DNA of 23,477 nucleotides, taken from NCBI GenBank assembly GCA_035940575.1, contig DASZER010000030.1:1-23477 (forward strand). Direction: 5' to 3'. Of this stretch, positions 22,893 to 23,477 are shown piece by piece (within the stretch, counting starts at the first letter, position 1; each line of letters opens with the position of its first letter). The DNA is from BP-191 sp035940575. GTDB lineage: Bacteria; Actinomycetota; Actinomycetes; BP-191. The position numbers and the translations under genes are program-made. The notes beneath the pieces were generated by a model. It was given only the letters and a program-made list of their open reading frames with translations, was not told the DNA's origin and searched no databases.

Positions 22893-23477
22893 ATGCGACG
22901 CAGCGCCGAGGTGACCCAGGGGGACGAACGCGCGCCCGCCCGCGCGATGCTCCGCGCGGTCGGGATGACCGACGACGACTGGGACAAGCCGCAGGTCGGC
23001 GTCGCCTCGTCGTGGAACGAGGTGACGCCCTGCAACCTCCCGCTCGACCGCCTCGCCAAGGACGCGAAGCGCGGCGTGCGCGAGGCGGGCGGCTTCCCGC
23101 TGGAGTTCACGACGATCGCGGTCAGCGACGGCATCTCGATGGGCCACGAGGGGATGCGCGCCTCGCTCGTGAGCCGCGAGGTCATCGCGGACTCGGTCGA
23201 GCTCGTGATGCACGCCGAGCGCCTCGACGCCGCGGTGCTCCTGGCCGGCTGCGACAAGAGCCTGCCCGGCATGCTGATGGCGGCCGCGCGGGTCGACGTG
23301 CCGAGCGTGTTCCTCTACGGCGGCTCGAGCCTGCCCGGGCACCTGGAGGTCGGGACGGCGGTCACGATCCAGGACGTGTTCGAGGCGGTCGGCGCCTGCG
23401 CGCTCGGCAAGATCACCCGTGAGCGCCTCGGCGAGATCGAGCGCGCCGCCTGCCCCGGCGAGGGCTCGTGCGGCGGC
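22893..23477 (+). CDS. ilvD: Dihydroxy-acid dehydratase, N-terminal part
   Basis: The first 195 residues are present; the window ends inside the gene. IlvD dehydrates dihydroxy acids in valine, isoleucine and leucine synthesis and uses an Fe-S cluster. Cluster-type Cys appear in VTPCNLPL, LAGCDKSLPGM and CPGEGSCGG. SDGISMGHEGMR is a family signature. The start ATG at 22893 sits in a GCATGC palindrome and has no SD, but a TAGGGT box is close upstream. The cysteine desulfurase in this window is a plausible sulfur source for its cluster (inference). Confidence 0.95.
   Translation, partial: MRRSAEVTQGDERAPARAMLRAVGMTDDDWDKPQVGVASSWNEVTPCNLPLDRLAKDAKRGVREAGGFPLEFTTIAVSDGISMGHEGMRASLVSREVIADSVELVMHAERLDAAVLLAGCDKSLPGMLMAAARVDVPSVFLYGGSSLPGHLEVGTAVTIQDVFEAVGACALGKITRERLGEIERAACPGEGSCGG

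Overview
The window is very GC-rich DNA with coding-dense, co-directional genes, ATGA/GTGA stop-start overlaps and a full GatCAB amidotransferase, all typical of a high-GC actinobacterium. The housekeeping order (etfB-etfA ... iscS-mnmA ... metE-like-ligA ... gatC-gatA-gatB ... ilvD) is, from what I know of the phylum, close to that of Mycobacterium tuberculosis and relatives. No genus can be named from the sequence alone. I see no rRNA, tRNA, CRISPR array or transposase gene.

Layout. 2-292 is the tail of an unidentified protein. 303-1136 (minus strand) holds two small genes: a one-helix membrane protein, and a protein with an 8-residue MPTVPTV-type repeat. 1275-4622 carries etfB, etfA, a degenerate phenylacetate-CoA-ligase-like protein and a 54-residue secreted cysteine-containing microprotein. 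4651-10319 carries a sulfur-relay and metabolism block: cysteine desulfurase, MnmA, a Lys/Ala/Pro-rich protein, a core methionine-synthase-like protein that probably starts at CTG, and LigA. 10446-12524 is a membrane GGDEF-EAL protein, preceded by a sequence resembling a WhiG/FliA-type promoter. 12522-12688 is a foldback element with 26-nt imperfect terminal inverted repeats. 12727-15952 is gatCAB. 15983-16780 is an Abi/HEPN-like protein whose 5' half has codon use unlike its neighbours.

16902-21585 is the accessory part of most interest: three consecutive exported proteins. They are a protein with two copies of a beta-rich domain, a membrane-anchored protein built from a duplicated unit, and a glyoxal/galactose-oxidase-like copper radical enzyme with a membrane tail. 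Each of the three start regions lies in or beside a clear inverted repeat. The oxidase reading frame is broken by an apparent one-base deletion near 21034, upstream of one copper ligand. 21582-22855 (minus strand) holds an alpha/beta hydrolase and a small anchored protein in overlapping frames. 22893 to the end is the start of ilvD.

A theme runs through the window. Several genes lack a Shine-Dalgarno sequence and instead have a TAGNNT box 6-9 nt before the ATG, the arrangement expected for leaderless or nearly leaderless transcripts. Genes inside operons use SD sequences or 4-nt stop/start overlaps instead.
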